This document shows, in pieces, positions 63,315 through 64,000 of a DNA stretch of 64,000 nucleotides. This DNA comes from Trichuris trichiura (taxonomy: Eukaryota > Nematoda > Enoplea > Trichinellida > Trichuridae): NCBI GenBank assembly GCA_037903355.1, contig JBAJFE010000026.1, positions 6,944,001 to 7,008,000 of the forward strand, in the 5' to 3' direction. The notes under the pieces are model-generated. The model was not told the DNA's origin, ran no database searches, and saw nothing but the letters and a program-made list of their open reading frames with translations. The translations under genes were made by a program, and so were the position numbers. Each line of letters opens with the position of its first letter. The first letter of the stretch is position 1.

Positions 63315-64000
63315 GAATAATAATAAATAATAATAATACAAGGTCGTTTTACTAACTTTGCATTGTGCATAACGACGATAAAGAATGAAACAAATGAGCC
63401 AAGTAGAAATCAAATCAACTTCGAATTAGTTATATACATACATATAAAGCACTAGAAACATAATAACACTGAAGGAGCTCAAAAACCAGCCTTAAAGAAT
63501 GCCTAACATAAATGCAAATAAACCGCTACTAAATCAGGAACTCTTCAATGATGGCACTTACATCCAGTTAAAAGCAAGTCACTACCTCTAACGACAAGCT
63601 CTAAGTGGCATACTACGTCAGCGATTGCGTAAGAGAATTCAGAAGACATAAAAATTATTAATTCAGAGACAAAAATCACTCTGAACTTTCGCTTATAGAA
63701 GCAGCCGTATTTGGTCTCAAAAGTAACACTAGAAGGGAGCCTTAGCGTTAAGGAATGAAAAATTCCTTATTTATATGCAAAATAGGGAAGAACAACTACC
63801 AATGCGGCCTTGCACTGAGAAGTATGAACAAGCCGGCAAAAAACTATTCTTTAAAAAAACAGCTGCTACAATTGCAAGTTGAATATCTGTTTGTGAGATA
63901 AGAAGCGCTGCTTTAGCAAAAAAAGAAAAGTAGTACGCCGCGAATAAGTCAGCGCGACTTTCAACGCAAAACCTATGAATGGTTTCTTTTCAAAATTCAA
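63315..64000. other. Window edge, no gene recognised
   Basis: AT-rich sequence. Nothing coding is supported. Confidence 0.4.

Overview
This window is nuclear DNA from an invertebrate animal, most likely a nematode. Genes are split by GT-AG introns, many only about 45-60 bp long. Two genes point to nematodes: one with a CX module (a cysteine module known from worms) and one with EB / Lustrin-type cysteine repeats. The abundance of Penelope-like elements fits a clade I (Trichinella/Trichuris-like) worm, but that is a guess from general knowledge and the species is not identified.

Layout. 1-4.4 kb is a transposon graveyard: a frameshifted hAT remnant, a 5'-truncated Penelope-like retroelement on the minus strand, and inverted fragments carrying hammerhead-ribozyme-like cores. 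5.4-10.5 kb is RSPRY1 (SPRY plus RING, plus strand), with two miniature inverted-repeat elements in its last intron. 14.1-15.6 kb is a secreted cysteine-rich EB/Lustrin gene. 17.7 kb is the terminal exon of an ELMO/CED-12 homologue (minus). 24.2 kb is a single-exon secreted protein with two tandem defensin-like CS-alpha-beta domains. 27.6-29.1 kb holds EMC5/MMGT1 and NDUFAF6 overlapping as ATGA. 30.4-32.6 kb is an intronless COG7, immediately followed by a 760-bp palindrome. 36.2-36.9 kb is a small acidic protein of unknown function. 39.9-45.2 kb is acinus (SAP, RRM, RSB motif, RS tail; minus). 49.2-50.4 kb is a second, direct copy of the EMC5-NDUFAF6 unit, in which EMC5 is intact and NDUFAF6 is broken. 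52.4-54.6 kb is a CX-module membrane protein with a GYPPQP-repeat tail. 57.9-61.8 kb is the 3' part of vigilin (multi-KH, minus), whose 5' exons were not found in the window.

Most genes are unrelated housekeeping functions: ER membrane insertion, complex I assembly, Golgi trafficking, the exon-junction/splicing complex, mRNA binding, ubiquitin ligation and engulfment signalling. They sit between long gene-poor stretches seeded with short repeats. Three dispersed families are visible: a TIR family ending in AAATCCCGAA, a ~180-bp family with a Pol III B-box-like motif (possible tRNA-derived SINE), and Penelope fragments. Exon borders were set by reading frames, splice consensus and remembered family conservation. 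No alignment was run, and some junctions (noted) do not resolve.
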